From JAEUMD01 sp050250815 (GTDB taxonomy: Bacteria; Pseudomonadota; Alphaproteobacteria; Rhizobiales; Hyphomicrobiaceae): DNA of 64,000 nt. The stretch spans positions 1 through 64,000 of the forward strand of contig JBFWNY010000019.1 of the NCBI GenBank assembly GCA_050250815.1. The letters are read 5' to 3'. Each line of letters begins with the position of its first letter. The first letter of the stretch is position 1. Below the pieces are notes generated by a model. The model worked only from the letters and a program-made list of their open reading frames with translations. It was not told the origin of the DNA and ran no database searches. Below, one piece after another: positions 51,096 through 60,770 of the stretch. Both the position numbers and the translations under genes were made by a program.

Positions 51096-52004
51096 ATGCA
51101 GGAAGCGGTGAGGACGTCCACGGCTGAGGCCGATCCGGCCACAGCGATCGAGCCGGGTGCTGCGCCTCAGTGGCCGATGCCGATCGACGTATTCCTCACC
51201 GGTCCCTATCTCCAGCGCTCAGACGTCGTCCTGACGCGCAAGAACAAGTCGATCCGCTCGTGGATCATCCGGCTGGCCACCAAGGGCAGTTTCTCGCACG
51301 CCGCGCTGGTCTTCCTGGTGCCGCACCAGGAGCGAGGCTTCAACAACTCCTTCGTCATCGAGAGCGCGTCGGGCGGCGTCGATCTCACCAACCTCGTCGA
51401 TTACGTCAACGACCGCCGCTCGGTCATCGGCATCAAGCGGCTGACCACGCCCTGGTTCACCGACGAGGTGCAGTGCCGCGTTCGCGGCCGCATGCTCAAC
51501 TCGATCAAGTCGACCTACAACTATGCCACCGTGTTCAACATGGCGGTCGACTTCTTCAACGAGATCGCCTTCGGGTTCAAAAGCCGTGTCTACGGGACGA
51601 CGCGCGCCATCGCCAGGCGGCGCGAGCGTCAGTTGATGCCGCCGAACAAGTATATCTGCTCGGGGCTGGTGCAGCACGGCTTCGTGCATGCCGTGATCGA
51701 CCTGATGGGCGAACGCCGACTGCCGCCGAGCTTTCTCTCCGACATCGTCTTCCGCGAGGACCTGCGCCAGTTTCTTCCCGAGGACTGGGACCAGTTCACC
51801 GACGCCGAGCAGGACGAGATCATGTGGGAGTTCGTCACCGGTTTCTGGGACCTGATGGAGGCGACCACACCGGAAGACCTGGCCTCTTCACCGCAGCTCC
51901 AATGGGTTTACGTCATCCGTCGCGGCATGGTGCATCCGGTGCATTCCGATGCGCAGGTGAAGGAGCTTCTGTCCTGGAAGCCCCGCCGCCGCAAGACGGG
52001 CTGA
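51096..52004 (+). CDS. YiiX/YebB-like permuted papain-fold protein
   Basis: A protein of about 302 residues resembling permuted NlpC/P60 (YiiX-like) enzymes. The early block SDVVLTRKNKSIRSWIIRLA followed by TKGSFSHAALVF carries the His, and a later PNKYICSGLVQHGF carries the likely catalytic Cys, the reverse of the usual order as in permuted papain folds. No signal peptide is visible, so it may act in the cytoplasm on amide or acyl substrates. Start ATG 51096 with GGAG 10 bases upstream. It precedes nadE by 72 bp. Confidence 0.72.
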   Translation: MQEAVRTSTAEADPATAIEPGAAPQWPMPIDVFLTGPYLQRSDVVLTRKNKSIRSWIIRLATKGSFSHAALVFLVPHQERGFNNSFVIESASGGVDLTNLVDYVNDRRSVIGIKRLTTPWFTDEVQCRVRGRMLNSIKSTYNYATVFNMAVDFFNEIAFGFKSRVYGTTRAIARRRERQLMPPNKYICSGLVQHGFVHAVIDLMGERRLPPSFLSDIVFREDLRQFLPEDWDQFTDAEQDEIMWEFVTGFWDLMEATTPEDLASSPQLQWVYVIRRGMVHPVHSDAQVKELLSWKPRRRKTG

Positions 52005-52076
52005 TGCGGTTTGGCCGCGCCATGCGCGGGAGAAGCCGATTGCCTGGATCGCCGCTCCCCGCATAGTCTGCGCGCC

Positions 52077-53834
52077 ATGACAGATGCCCAACCTACATCG
52101 TTCCTTCGCATAGCGCTCGCCCAGCTCAATCCGACCGTCGGAGATCTCGACGGCAACGTCGCAAAGGCGATCGCAGCGCACGCCAAGGCGCGTGCGCTGG
52201 GCGCCGACCTCGTGCTGTTTTCCGAGCTGTTCGTCACCGGCTATCCGCCCGAGGACCTGGTACTCAAGCCGGCGTTCCAGCGCGCCGCGCGCCGTGCCGT
52301 CGAGGATCTTGCCCGAGTGACGGCGCACGGGCCCGCTGTGCTCGTTGGCACAATCTGGGCGGAGGAGGCCAAAGTCTACAACGCCGTAGCGCTGCTGGAG
52401 GGCGGCGCGGTTGCAGCCCTGCGCTACAAGGTTGATCTGCCCAACTACGGCGTCTTCGACGAGAAGCGCGTGTTCGCCGCAGGCCCGCTGCCAGGCCCGA
52501 TCGCCTTTCGCGGCGTACGCATCGGCGTGCCGATCTGCGAGGACATCTGGTCGGATGAGGTAACAGAGTGCCTCGCGGAATGCGGCGCGGACATACTGCT
52601 CGTCCCCAACGGCTCGCCGTTTGACTGGAAGAAGCCAGACCTCCGCATGAACATCGCGGTGGCGCGCGTCACCGAGACCGGACTGCCGCTCGCCTATCTC
52701 AATCAGGTTGGCGGCCAGGACGAGCTCGTTTTCGACGGCGGCTCGTTCGTCCTGAATGCAGACCGTTCGCTCGCTATCGCGATGACGCAGTGGCGCGAGG
52801 ATGTCGTTCTGACGACGTGGCGGCGTGAGGCGGAAGGCGGCTGGCGGTGCGACGTGGGGCAGCGCGAGCTTGCCGACGAAGGCACGGCGGCGGCCTATCA
52901 CGCCTGCATGCTCGGCCTGCGTGACTACGTGGAAAAGAACGGCTTTCCCGGCGTGGTGCTGGGACTGTCGGGCGGCATCGACTCCGCGCTCGTCGCAGCG
53001 CTTGCCGTCGACGCCCTGGGACCCGACCGGGTCCATGCCGTCATGCTGCCCTACCGCTATACGTCGGATGAGAGCCTCTCCGATGCGCGGGGCTGTGCCG
53101 CGGCGCTCGGCATCCGCTACGATACAGTGCCGATCTCAGGCCCCGTCGAGGGGTTCGAAGGTGCGCTCGCCGACATCTTTCGCGGCACCAATGCCGACAT
53201 CACCGAGGAGAACCTGCAGAGCCGCACGCGCGGCACGATCCTCATGGCCATCTCCAACAAGTTCGGTGCCATGGTCGTGACCACCGGCAACAAATCGGAG
53301 ATGTCGGTGGGCTATGCGACGCTCTACGGCGACATGAACGGCGGCTTCAATCCCATCAAGGACCTCTACAAGATGGAGGTCTACCGGCTGTCCCGCTGGC
53401 GCAACGAGAACCTGCCAGAAGATGCCAGGGGACCCTCGGGCGTCGTCATCCCGCCCAACATCCTGACCAAGGCGCCGACCGCTGAGCTGAGGCCCAACCA
53501 GACCGACCAGGACAGTCTGCCGCCCTATCCCGTGCTCGACGACATCCTGAGCCGCCTCGTCGAGCAGGAGATGAGCATCGCAGAGATCGTTGCGGCGGGC
53601 CACGAGATCGAGACCGTGCGCAAGGTCGAGCGGCTGCTCTACATCTCCGAATACAAGAGGCGGCAGGCAGCGCCCGGCGTGAAGATATCCTCGCGCAATT
53701 TCGGTCGCGACCGGCGCTATCCCATTACCAATCGCTTCCGCGAGAAGGCCGTCGAGAAGGACGCGAACTCGCCGGCGGATGCGAACTCGCCCCGGCTCGT
53801 CGCGCCGCGCGCCGATGGCGGCGAGGTCTACTGA
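52077..53834 (+). CDS. nadE: Glutamine-dependent NAD+ synthetase
   Basis: A 585-residue two-domain enzyme catalysing the last step of NAD synthesis. The N-terminal nitrilase-like glutaminase has the Glu50 (LVLFSELFVTGYPPEDL), Lys118 (LRYKVDLPNYGVFDEKRVF) and Cys154 (VPICEDIW) triad, supplying ammonia. The C-terminal synthetase has the PP-loop LSGGIDSAL and SRTRGTILMAISNKFGAMVV then TGNKSEMSVGYATLYGDMNG. Start ATG 52077 at the family N-terminus. Its stop shares a base with the gltX ATG. Confidence 0.95.
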   Translation: MTDAQPTSFLRIALAQLNPTVGDLDGNVAKAIAAHAKARALGADLVLFSELFVTGYPPEDLVLKPAFQRAARRAVEDLARVTAHGPAVLVGTIWAEEAKVYNAVALLEGGAVAALRYKVDLPNYGVFDEKRVFAAGPLPGPIAFRGVRIGVPICEDIWSDEVTECLAECGADILLVPNGSPFDWKKPDLRMNIAVARVTETGLPLAYLNQVGGQDELVFDGGSFVLNADRSLAIAMTQWREDVVLTTWRREAEGGWRCDVGQRELADEGTAAAYHACMLGLRDYVEKNGFPGVVLGLSGGIDSALVAALAVDALGPDRVHAVMLPYRYTSDESLSDARGCAAALGIRYDTVPISGPVEGFEGALADIFRGTNADITEENLQSRTRGTILMAISNKFGAMVVTTGNKSEMSVGYATLYGDMNGGFNPIKDLYKMEVYRLSRWRNENLPEDARGPSGVVIPPNILTKAPTAELRPNQTDQDSLPPYPVLDDILSRLVEQEMSIAEIVAAGHEIETVRKVERLLYISEYKRRQAAPGVKISSRNFGRDRRYPITNRFREKAVEKDANSPADANSPRLVAPRADGGEVY

Positions 53835-55198
53835 TGGCGACCGCGGTCCGCTTCGCGCCGAGCCCAACGGGACTCCTGCACATCGGCAACATACGGCCGG
53901 CGGTGCTGAATTATCTGTTCGCGATCAAGACCGGCGGACGCTTCCTGCTCCGCCTGGACGATACCGACCAGGAACGCTCCACGCCGGAGTTTGCGGCTGC
54001 CGTGCATCGTGATCTCGATTGGCTCGGCCTCAGGACCGATTGGCACGCGCGCCAGACCGACCGCATGGAGCACTACACCAAGGCCGCCGAGCTGCTGAAA
54101 TCGCGGGGGCTACTCTATCCGTGCTACGAGACAGCCGACGAACTGGAGCGCCGCCGTAAGCGGCAGCTCGCGCGCGGCCTGCCACCGATCTACGACCGCG
54201 CGGCGCTGACGCTGACGGCGCAGGATCGCGAAGTGCTGGAGAAAGACGGGCGCAATCCCTACTGGCGCTTCCGGCTTCCCAATACCGGAGAGGGCCGCGG
54301 GCTCGAGCCGCTGCCGACGATGGTGTCGTGGAACGACATGGTGCGCGGCGACCAGTCGGTCGATCTGGGGTCACTGTCGGACCCCGTGCTCGTCCGCGCC
54401 GACGGCACGTTCCTCTACACGTTCACGAGCGTCGTCGACGACGTCGACTTCGGCATCACGCATGTGATACGCGGTGGCGACCACGTTACCAACACCGGTG
54501 TCCAGATCGCGATGTTCGAGGCGCTGGGCGCCGTGCCGCCGGTCTTCGCGCATCACGGGTTGATGGTGAATGCGGATGGCGAGGGGCTTTCCAAGCGGAC
54601 GGGAGCATTGTCCGTCCAGGAGCTGCGTGAGCGCGGTTACGAGCCGATGTCCATTGTCAGCTATGCGGCACTTGTAGGCACGTCGGAAGCAATCGCCGCA
54701 CATGATGAGATGAGCACGCTTGCGCAGACGCTCGATCTTGCTCACGTGTCAGTGTCGCCCGCGCGCTTCGACGTATCGGAGCTTGCGGCGCTGAACGCCA
54801 AGCTCGTGCACGTGTTGCCGTACGCGCAGGCCCACGAGCGGCTGGTGGGTATGGGCATTGCCGGCGGCGAACCTTTCTGGCTCGCGGTGCGTGGCAATCT
54901 GGCGAACGTGGCTGAGGCGCGTGACTGGTGGCAGGTGGTGTCGGGCGACATCGATCCGGTCGTCGAGGACGCGCAGTTCCTCGCGAGGGCGGCGGAAGTT
55001 CTACCGGACGGACCGTGGGACGAGAGCACGTGGGGTGCGTGGACCGGCAGGGTCAAGGCCGAGACTGGCGCCAAGGGCAGAGCATTGTTTCATCCCCTGC
55101 GTCTGGCGCTCACAGGCCGTGAGCAGGGGCCCGAGCTGAAAGCGCTGTTGCCTCTCATTGGCCGCGAGCGGGCGCTCAAGCGTCTCACGTCGGTTTGA
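53834..55198 (+). CDS. gltX: Glutamate--tRNA ligase
   Basis: A 454-residue class I aminoacyl-tRNA synthetase. The HIGH motif is HIGN in FAPSPTGLLHIGNIRPAVLN, RLDDTDQERS follows, and the KMSKS-type loop is GLSKRTG. The anticodon-binding helical domain occupies the last 150 residues. It overlaps the nadE stop by one base. Alphaproteobacteria often carry two GltX paralogs, one of which charges tRNA-Gln; which one this is cannot be decided here. Confidence 0.95.
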   Translation: MATAVRFAPSPTGLLHIGNIRPAVLNYLFAIKTGGRFLLRLDDTDQERSTPEFAAAVHRDLDWLGLRTDWHARQTDRMEHYTKAAELLKSRGLLYPCYETADELERRRKRQLARGLPPIYDRAALTLTAQDREVLEKDGRNPYWRFRLPNTGEGRGLEPLPTMVSWNDMVRGDQSVDLGSLSDPVLVRADGTFLYTFTSVVDDVDFGITHVIRGGDHVTNTGVQIAMFEALGAVPPVFAHHGLMVNADGEGLSKRTGALSVQELRERGYEPMSIVSYAALVGTSEAIAAHDEMSTLAQTLDLAHVSVSPARFDVSELAALNAKLVHVLPYAQAHERLVGMGIAGGEPFWLAVRGNLANVAEARDWWQVVSGDIDPVVEDAQFLARAAEVLPDGPWDESTWGAWTGRVKAETGAKGRALFHPLRLALTGREQGPELKALLPLIGRERALKRLTSV

Positions 55199-55214
55199 TC
55201 ATCCGATTGAGGTA

Positions 55215-56291
55215 TCAGCGCGGCCGCCAGGGATCGAGCGCATCGCCGATTTGCGGTCCCGCACGGCTGGTCTCGCCGGCCTGCTTCTGGCCCGGTGTCG
55301 ACTTGGGCAGATACTCGGCCTCCTTGCACGAGCAGCCCTGCACGTACTCCTTGCGGTAAAGGAACGCCGTCTTGAGCTTGGTGTAACGCTCATTGGTATC
55401 GGCGGCGACCATCTGGTCCACGGCGCCACCAGGGTTCTGGTAGTAGTAGAGCTGGGCGGGAGCAGCACACTTCGACTGGCAGACATCGGCGTCGCGCTGG
55501 AAGTGGTTGGGTAGCGTCGAGAACGAGACCGGGAAATAGTAGCCGTCGCACAAGCGCACGCATAGTGTGCGATAGGTCGCGAACGGCAGCGCGTTATAGC
55601 GAGCGCCATAGCCTCCGCCGCCGTCCTCGTCCTGCCAGAGGCTGGAGAAGGGGCTGCTGTCGCGACGGCGCGCCTCCTGCTGGTAGCTGCTGCCGCAGCC
55701 GTTCCGCGCGAGTTCCCGGATGATGTCGTCCTGGTAGCTCTGGCCGCTCGAGGCTTGGAGTTGCTGGCGCTCGGACTGGAGCGAGGAAAGGCGGCGCTTG
55801 GCCTCGTCGAGGTCCTTGGCGAGGCCCTGACAGGCGCGCGTGTTGCGCAACTGCTTGGTGAAGATGAACCACTCGTAGCAGTCGGCCCGCTCGAGCTTTG
55901 CCTCCATCTTCCGAACTTCGCGGTCCAGTTGCCGGATCTCGCCTTCGATTTGCGGCAACTGCTCGCGCGACTGGCTGCCACGCTGCCCTTCCTGCACGAG
56001 GCGCTGCTCGAGCCTCAGGCAGATCGAGTTGCGGGAGGCATCACGCGGCTCCCAGCCGTTCGCGGATGGCGCCGGGGCCTCGCGCGCTGGCTCCCGATAA
56101 ACCGGCTCGCGCGGAACCGGCTGCGGCCGCTCCGACTCCCAAGGCCAGGAGAAGCCCTGGGCGACGGCGGGAAGGGATGAGCCGGCAGTCAGAATCGCGA
56201 GCAGCACGGCGATTACACCGGCCGCAGCAGCCAGCGTCGACGCCCATCTGCGCCGCGCGTGCTGTCGCCACTGGTGTACCATTCCGCTCAT
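55215..56291 (-). CDS. DUF2865 domain-containing envelope protein
   Basis: A protein of about 358 residues with an N-terminal membrane segment (about 18-40, AAGVIAVLLAILTAGSSLPA), a Pro/Glu-rich stretch, a coiled coil (about 85-175, EGEIRQLDREVRKMEAKLER) and the conserved Cys-rich DUF2865 domain: TLCVRLCDGYYFPVSFST, DADVCQSKCAAPAQLYYYQN, and CSCKEAEYLPKS near the end. Multiple cysteines imply disulfides in the periplasm. Start ATG 56291 is preferred; 56351 is open. Function unknown. It converges on gltX, stops 16 bp apart. Confidence 0.82.
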   Translation of the reverse strand: MSGMVHQWRQHARRRWASTLAAAAGVIAVLLAILTAGSSLPAVAQGFSWPWESERPQPVPREPVYREPAREAPAPSANGWEPRDASRNSICLRLEQRLVQEGQRGSQSREQLPQIEGEIRQLDREVRKMEAKLERADCYEWFIFTKQLRNTRACQGLAKDLDEAKRRLSSLQSERQQLQASSGQSYQDDIIRELARNGCGSSYQQEARRRDSSPFSSLWQDEDGGGGYGARYNALPFATYRTLCVRLCDGYYFPVSFSTLPNHFQRDADVCQSKCAAPAQLYYYQNPGGAVDQMVAADTNERYTKLKTAFLYRKEYVQGCSCKEAEYLPKSTPGQKQAGETSRAGPQIGDALDPWRPR

Positions 56292-56464
56292 CGTAGCCTG
56301 GATACCTTCTCTGTTCTCCCCGGCGCTAGGCGAGGAATGCGCACTAATCATGGCAATCCACAGGTGTGAAGCCGATTTGCCTTGCGACGCGGGGGTGTTG
56401 CGCCGGACCGGGCGAGCGGCTTGAATGCACTCAGGGAGAAGCTTTGCACCACGGGGAGGGCGGG

Positions 56465-56950
56465 ATGGCTTGCGGCGAATACTCGGGACGACGGCGGAGC
56501 ATTGGCCGGCGGTCCCTCCTGCCGTGCGCGCTCGCGCTCATGAGCCTGTGTGGGATTGCGCTGCTGCATGTACCGGTGCGGGCCGAGGGCGTCGATGCCA
56601 ACCTCGTCTGCTCGTTCGACGCCGGCTTTCTGTGGGCCTACGAAGGCGGCAAGTTTGCCTCGCGCAACGCGGAACCCTTGCAGCTGGAAATTGCCGACAT
56701 CGATCTGGAGGCCCAGACGGCACGGCTGAAGTCCGCCACGGGGGCAGGGGCTGGCGCACTGCGGGTGGTCCGCGCGCTCAATGCCAACCACTTTCTGGAG
56801 GTCCTGAACGAGGGCTTCCTGACGTTGACGACGGTCTACGACCTCGACCCTGCGATCAAAGCCTACCCCGCCGTCCACTCGCGGCATCTGGGGCTGCTCG
56901 GGCAACCGATCGTCGCTCAGTATTCGGGGTTCTGCCGCAAGGCCGGGTAG
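56465..56950 (+). CDS. Hypothetical secreted protein, 161 aa
   Basis: Starts at ATG 56465 after a strong GGGAGGG site. An Arg-rich n-region precedes a signal segment (LLPCALALMSLCGIALLHVP) with a likely cleavage after VRAEG. The mature part of about 120 residues has ANLVCSFDAGFLWAYEGGKF, LQLEIADIDLEAQTARLKSA and a final cysteine (YSGFCRKAG), suggesting one disulfide across a beta-rich fold. No family is recognised. It lies between divergent DUF2865 and dnaE, about 150 bp before the latter. Confidence 0.65.
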   Translation: MACGEYSGRRRSIGRRSLLPCALALMSLCGIALLHVPVRAEGVDANLVCSFDAGFLWAYEGGKFASRNAEPLQLEIADIDLEAQTARLKSATGAGAGALRVVRALNANHFLEVLNEGFLTLTTVYDLDPAIKAYPAVHSRHLGLLGQPIVAQYSGFCRKAG

Positions 56951-57099
56951 TGGGCCACGGCATTACCCGGCCTTTAAGCCGATGCAGCGGGGTCAAGGCA
57001 TAGCCCGATCCAGCGGGACGACAGGGGAATGCGGGGGTTTCCGCGGCGGACAGTTGCCGCATGCTGGATCAAGTGGGCGGGCATGCCTACCTTGACGCC

Positions 57100-60000
57100 A
57101 TGACCAACCCGATTCGCCACGCTCAAGACCAGCCCGCCCCGCCCCGCCCCGCGTTGCCGCGCTATGTGCCGCTCAAGGTGCATTCGGCATACTCGCTTCT
57201 GGAAGGCGCCTTGCCCATCGGCAAGCTCGCCAAGCTCGCGGAGGCCGCGCGCTATCCGGCGCTGGCGCTGACCGACACCAACAACATGTTCGGCACGCTT
57301 GAGTTTTCCGAGAAGCTGAGTTCAGCGGGCATCCAACCCATCGCAGGGATTTCGCTCGCCGTCGATTTCGGGCTGCGCACGCGCGAACCGCGGGTCGCGT
57401 CGATGGCCCCACGTGGCGCGCCGGGCCGCGATCCCAAGTCGGACGGGCTCGTCGGCCTGCTGGCGATGAACGAGGACGGCTATCAGGCGCTCATGAAGCT
57501 GGCTAGCCACGCCTTCCTCTTGCCGGCCGATGGGGAACCCCCCCACGTCACTTTCGACGACCTTGCGCTCCATTCCGAGGGCCTTATTGCACTGACGGGC
57601 GGACCGGACGGACCGATCGATCGGGCGCTGCTGGCGGGCGAGGATGGCATTGCCGAGGACCGCCTGCGCACGCTTTCCGGCCTGTTTGGTGACCGTCTCT
57701 ACGTGGAGCTGCAACGTCACGGCAAGCCGGCCGAGCGCGATGTCGAGCCACGGCTCGTCGACCTCGCCTACAAGCTGCGCCTGCCGCTGGTCGCAACCAA
57801 TGAGATCTATTTCGCCAAGCGCGACGACTACGAGGCCCACGATGCGCTGCTGTGCATTGCCGAGGGCAGCTATGTCGTCGAGGACAACCGCCGGCGTGTG
57901 ACGCCCGAGCACTACTTCAAGTCCGCCGACGAGATGGCCGCGCTATTCGCCGACCTGCCCGAAGCGCTGGAGAACACCGTCGAGATCGCAGTTCGCTGCG
58001 CCTTCCGGCCCAAGGGCCGCAAGCCGATCCTGCCGCGCTTCGTGGCCGGCGATGACAGCGTCAGCGAGATCGAGCAGTTCCGCCTGGAGGCCGCCGAGCT
58101 CAAGACACAAGCCGAGCAGGGGCTCGCGGCACGTCTTGAAGCCGTTCCGCTCGCCGAGGGCTTCACGCGCAAGGACTACGAGGAGCGGCTCGCCTACGAG
58201 ATCGACGTCATCACCCGCATGAAGTTTCCGGGCTACTTCCTCATCGTTTCGGATTTCATCAAGTGGGCCAAGGCCAGCGGCATTCCCGTGGGGCCCGGCC
58301 GCGGCTCGGGCGCCGGTTCGCTGGTCGCGTGGGCACTGACGATCACCGACCTCGATCCCCTGCGTTTCGGTCTGCTGTTCGAGCGTTTCCTCAATCCGGA
58401 ACGCATCTCGATGCCGGATTTCGACGTCGACTTCTGCCAGGATCGCCGCGACGAGGTAATCCGCTACGTGCAGAAGAAGTACGGCGAGGACCGCGTCGCG
58501 CAGATCATCACGCACGGCAAACTGCAGGCACGCGCGGTGCTGCGCGACGTCGGCCGCGTTCTCCAGATGCCTTATGGTCAGGTTGACCGGCTGTGCAAGC
58601 TGGTGCCCAACAACCCCGCCAATCCCGTTACGCTTGCCGAAGCGATCGCCGGCGAACCCAAGCTGCAGGAGGAGCAGAAGGCGGAGGCGATCGTCGCGCG
58701 GCTTCTGGAGATCGCGCAGAAGCTCGAGGGTCTCTACCGCCATGCCTCGACCCATGCCGCGGGCATGGTCATCGGAGACCGGCCGCTCGATGAGCTGGTG
58801 CCGCTCTACAAGGACCCGAAATCCTCGACGCCCGTTACGCAGTTCAACTGGAAGATGGTCGAGGCGGCGGGCCTCGTGAAGTTCGACTTCCTCGGCCTCA
58901 AGACTCTCACGGTCCTGCAGAAGGCCGTCGAACTCGTCCAGCGCGGCCGCGGCATATCGATCGATCTGGCGACCTTGGGCCTTGAGGACACCGCAAGCTA
59001 CGAACTGCTGGCGCGCGCCGATACGGTGGGTGTGTTCCAGCTGGAATCGACGGGCATGCGTGAGAGCCTCAAGCGGCTGCGCCCGGACCGTTTCGAGGAC
59101 ATCATCGCCATGGTGGCGCTCTACCGTCCTGGCCCCATGGACAACATCCCCACCTACATCAACCGCAAGCACGGCGAGGAGCCTGTCGACTATCTGCACC
59201 CGATGCTGGAAGGCATCCTGAAGGAGACCTACGGCGTCATCATCTACCAGGAGCAGGTCATTCAGATCGCCCAGGTGATGGGTGGTTACACGCTGGGCCA
59301 GGCTGACATGCTGCGCCGCGCGATGGGCAAGAAGGACAAGGACGAGATGGCGCGCCAGCAGGCGCGGTTCGTCGAAGGTGCCGTCGAGCGCGGTGTGAAG
59401 AAGGCGGACGCCACGCACATCTTCGAACTGGTCAACAAGTTCGCCGGCTACGGCTTCAACAAATCCCACGCGGCAGCGTACGCGCTGGTCAGCTACCACA
59501 CGGCCTACATGAAGGCGAATTTCCGCGAGGAGTTTCTCGCCGCGTCGATGACGCTCGACATGGGCAACACCGACAAGCTTAGCCTGTTCGCGGCGGAGGC
59601 GAGGCGGAGCGGAATTACCGTGAAGCCGCCCTGCGTCAACGCCTCCGATGTCGATTTCCTTGCCGAGCCGGGGAGCGCGGACACGCACGGCGCGATCCGC
59701 TATTCGCTCGCCGCGCTGAAGAATATCGGCGCTTCGGCTGTCGAGGCGATTGTTTCGGCGCGCAGGGAGAAGGGGCCGTTCAAGAGCCTGGGCGACTTTG
59801 CTTCGCGCGTGACGCCGAAGGCGCTCAACAAGCGTGCGCTCGAGACGATGAGCAAGGCGGGCGCGTTCGACAGCCTCGAAGGCAACCGTGCAGCGGTCGC
59901 GGGCAATGCGGACGCCATCGTCGCCATGTCGCAACGCGTCGAGAGCGACGCGGCGCTCGGTACCAGCGATCTGTTCGGCGGCGGCGCCACGGGACCTGCG

Positions 60001-60687
60001 GCACTCGATCTCAAGCCCACGCGTCCCTTTACGCCGATGGAGAAGCTGACTGCGGAGTTCGAGGCGATCGGCTTCTACCTGTCCGGTCATCCGCTCGACC
60101 AGTACCTGGGCGTGCTCGCCAAGATCGGCGTGCGGCGTTTCACGGATTTCGAGGCGGCAGCAGACTACGGCGCGAGCCATGCGAAGCTCGCCGGTATCGT
60201 CGTCACCTCGCGTGAGCGCAAGTCTCAGAAGGGCAACAAATTCGCCTTTGCCACGTTCAGCGATACCAGTGGCCAGTTCGAGGCCGTCATCTTCTCCGAT
60301 ACGCTCAGCGCCGCGGGTCACCTGCTCAAGGCCGGAACGGCGGTCGTCGTCACGGTCGAGGCCGAACGCGACGGCGACACGCTGAAGCTGCGCGCGCAAT
60401 CGATCGAGGCGCTCGACGAGGTGGCCGCCAACGCCCAACGCGGCCTGAAGCTCGTGCTCGATCCGTCCGTTGTGGTGAAGCGGCGCGACTGGAAGGCCGA
60501 GATCATCGAGCGGCTGAAGCCCAAGCCGGCCCACGTCCGCAAGGGCGGGGAGGTTCGCCTCGTCGTGCCGCTGAAGGAGCGCGGCAAGGAAGTGGAGATC
60601 GTCGTGCCGGGCAGCTTCGACGTGTCCCCCCAGCAGGCCGGTGAGTTGTCTACCGTGCCCGGCGTGCTGGAAGTGCTCGATCTCTAG
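57100..60687 (+). CDS. dnaE: DNA polymerase III subunit alpha
   Basis: The replicative polymerase, about 1195 residues. The N-terminal PHP domain begins YVPLKVHSAYSLLEGALPIG and has ALTDTNNMFGTLEF. The palm domain has GPGRGSGAGSLVAWAL and MPDFDVDFCQDRRDEVIRYV with the catalytic aspartates. The fingers include YRHASTHAAGMVIGDRPLDE, and the helix-hairpin-helix and OB-fold regions follow, with GIVVTSRERKSQKGNKFAFA. Start may be ATG 57100 or ATG 57061; neither has a clear ribosome binding site. Confidence 0.96.
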   Translation: MTNPIRHAQDQPAPPRPALPRYVPLKVHSAYSLLEGALPIGKLAKLAEAARYPALALTDTNNMFGTLEFSEKLSSAGIQPIAGISLAVDFGLRTREPRVASMAPRGAPGRDPKSDGLVGLLAMNEDGYQALMKLASHAFLLPADGEPPHVTFDDLALHSEGLIALTGGPDGPIDRALLAGEDGIAEDRLRTLSGLFGDRLYVELQRHGKPAERDVEPRLVDLAYKLRLPLVATNEIYFAKRDDYEAHDALLCIAEGSYVVEDNRRRVTPEHYFKSADEMAALFADLPEALENTVEIAVRCAFRPKGRKPILPRFVAGDDSVSEIEQFRLEAAELKTQAEQGLAARLEAVPLAEGFTRKDYEERLAYEIDVITRMKFPGYFLIVSDFIKWAKASGIPVGPGRGSGAGSLVAWALTITDLDPLRFGLLFERFLNPERISMPDFDVDFCQDRRDEVIRYVQKKYGEDRVAQIITHGKLQARAVLRDVGRVLQMPYGQVDRLCKLVPNNPANPVTLAEAIAGEPKLQEEQKAEAIVARLLEIAQKLEGLYRHASTHAAGMVIGDRPLDELVPLYKDPKSSTPVTQFNWKMVEAAGLVKFDFLGLKTLTVLQKAVELVQRGRGISIDLATLGLEDTASYELLARADTVGVFQLESTGMRESLKRLRPDRFEDIIAMVALYRPGPMDNIPTYINRKHGEEPVDYLHPMLEGILKETYGVIIYQEQVIQIAQVMGGYTLGQADMLRRAMGKKDKDEMARQQARFVEGAVERGVKKADATHIFELVNKFAGYGFNKSHAAAYALVSYHTAYMKANFREEFLAASMTLDMGNTDKLSLFAAEARRSGITVKPPCVNASDVDFLAEPGSADTHGAIRYSLAALKNIGASAVEAIVSARREKGPFKSLGDFASRVTPKALNKRALETMSKAGAFDSLEGNRAAVAGNADAIVAMSQRVESDAALGTSDLFGGGATGPAALDLKPTRPFTPMEKLTAEFEAIGFYLSGHPLDQYLGVLAKIGVRRFTDFEAAADYGASHAKLAGIVVTSRERKSQKGNKFAFATFSDTSGQFEAVIFSDTLSAAGHLLKAGTAVVVTVEAERDGDTLKLRAQSIEALDEVAANAQRGLKLVLDPSVVVKRRDWKAEIIERLKPKPAHVRKGGEVRLVVPLKERGKEVEIVVPGSFDVSPQQAGELSTVPGVLEVLDL

Positions 60688-60770
60688 CAAACGACCGAAC
60701 TCGGCCTGCCACAGGTTGATTGACCCGCGAGGGCCGCTACTCTGTCGCGGCAGCTAGGGAGGAAACGGTG

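Noticed and set aside
57943..60690. 915-codon open frame on the minus strand
   Set aside because: It lies wholly opposite dnaE, whose protein shows all polymerase motifs; long antisense frames are expected in high-GC coding DNA.
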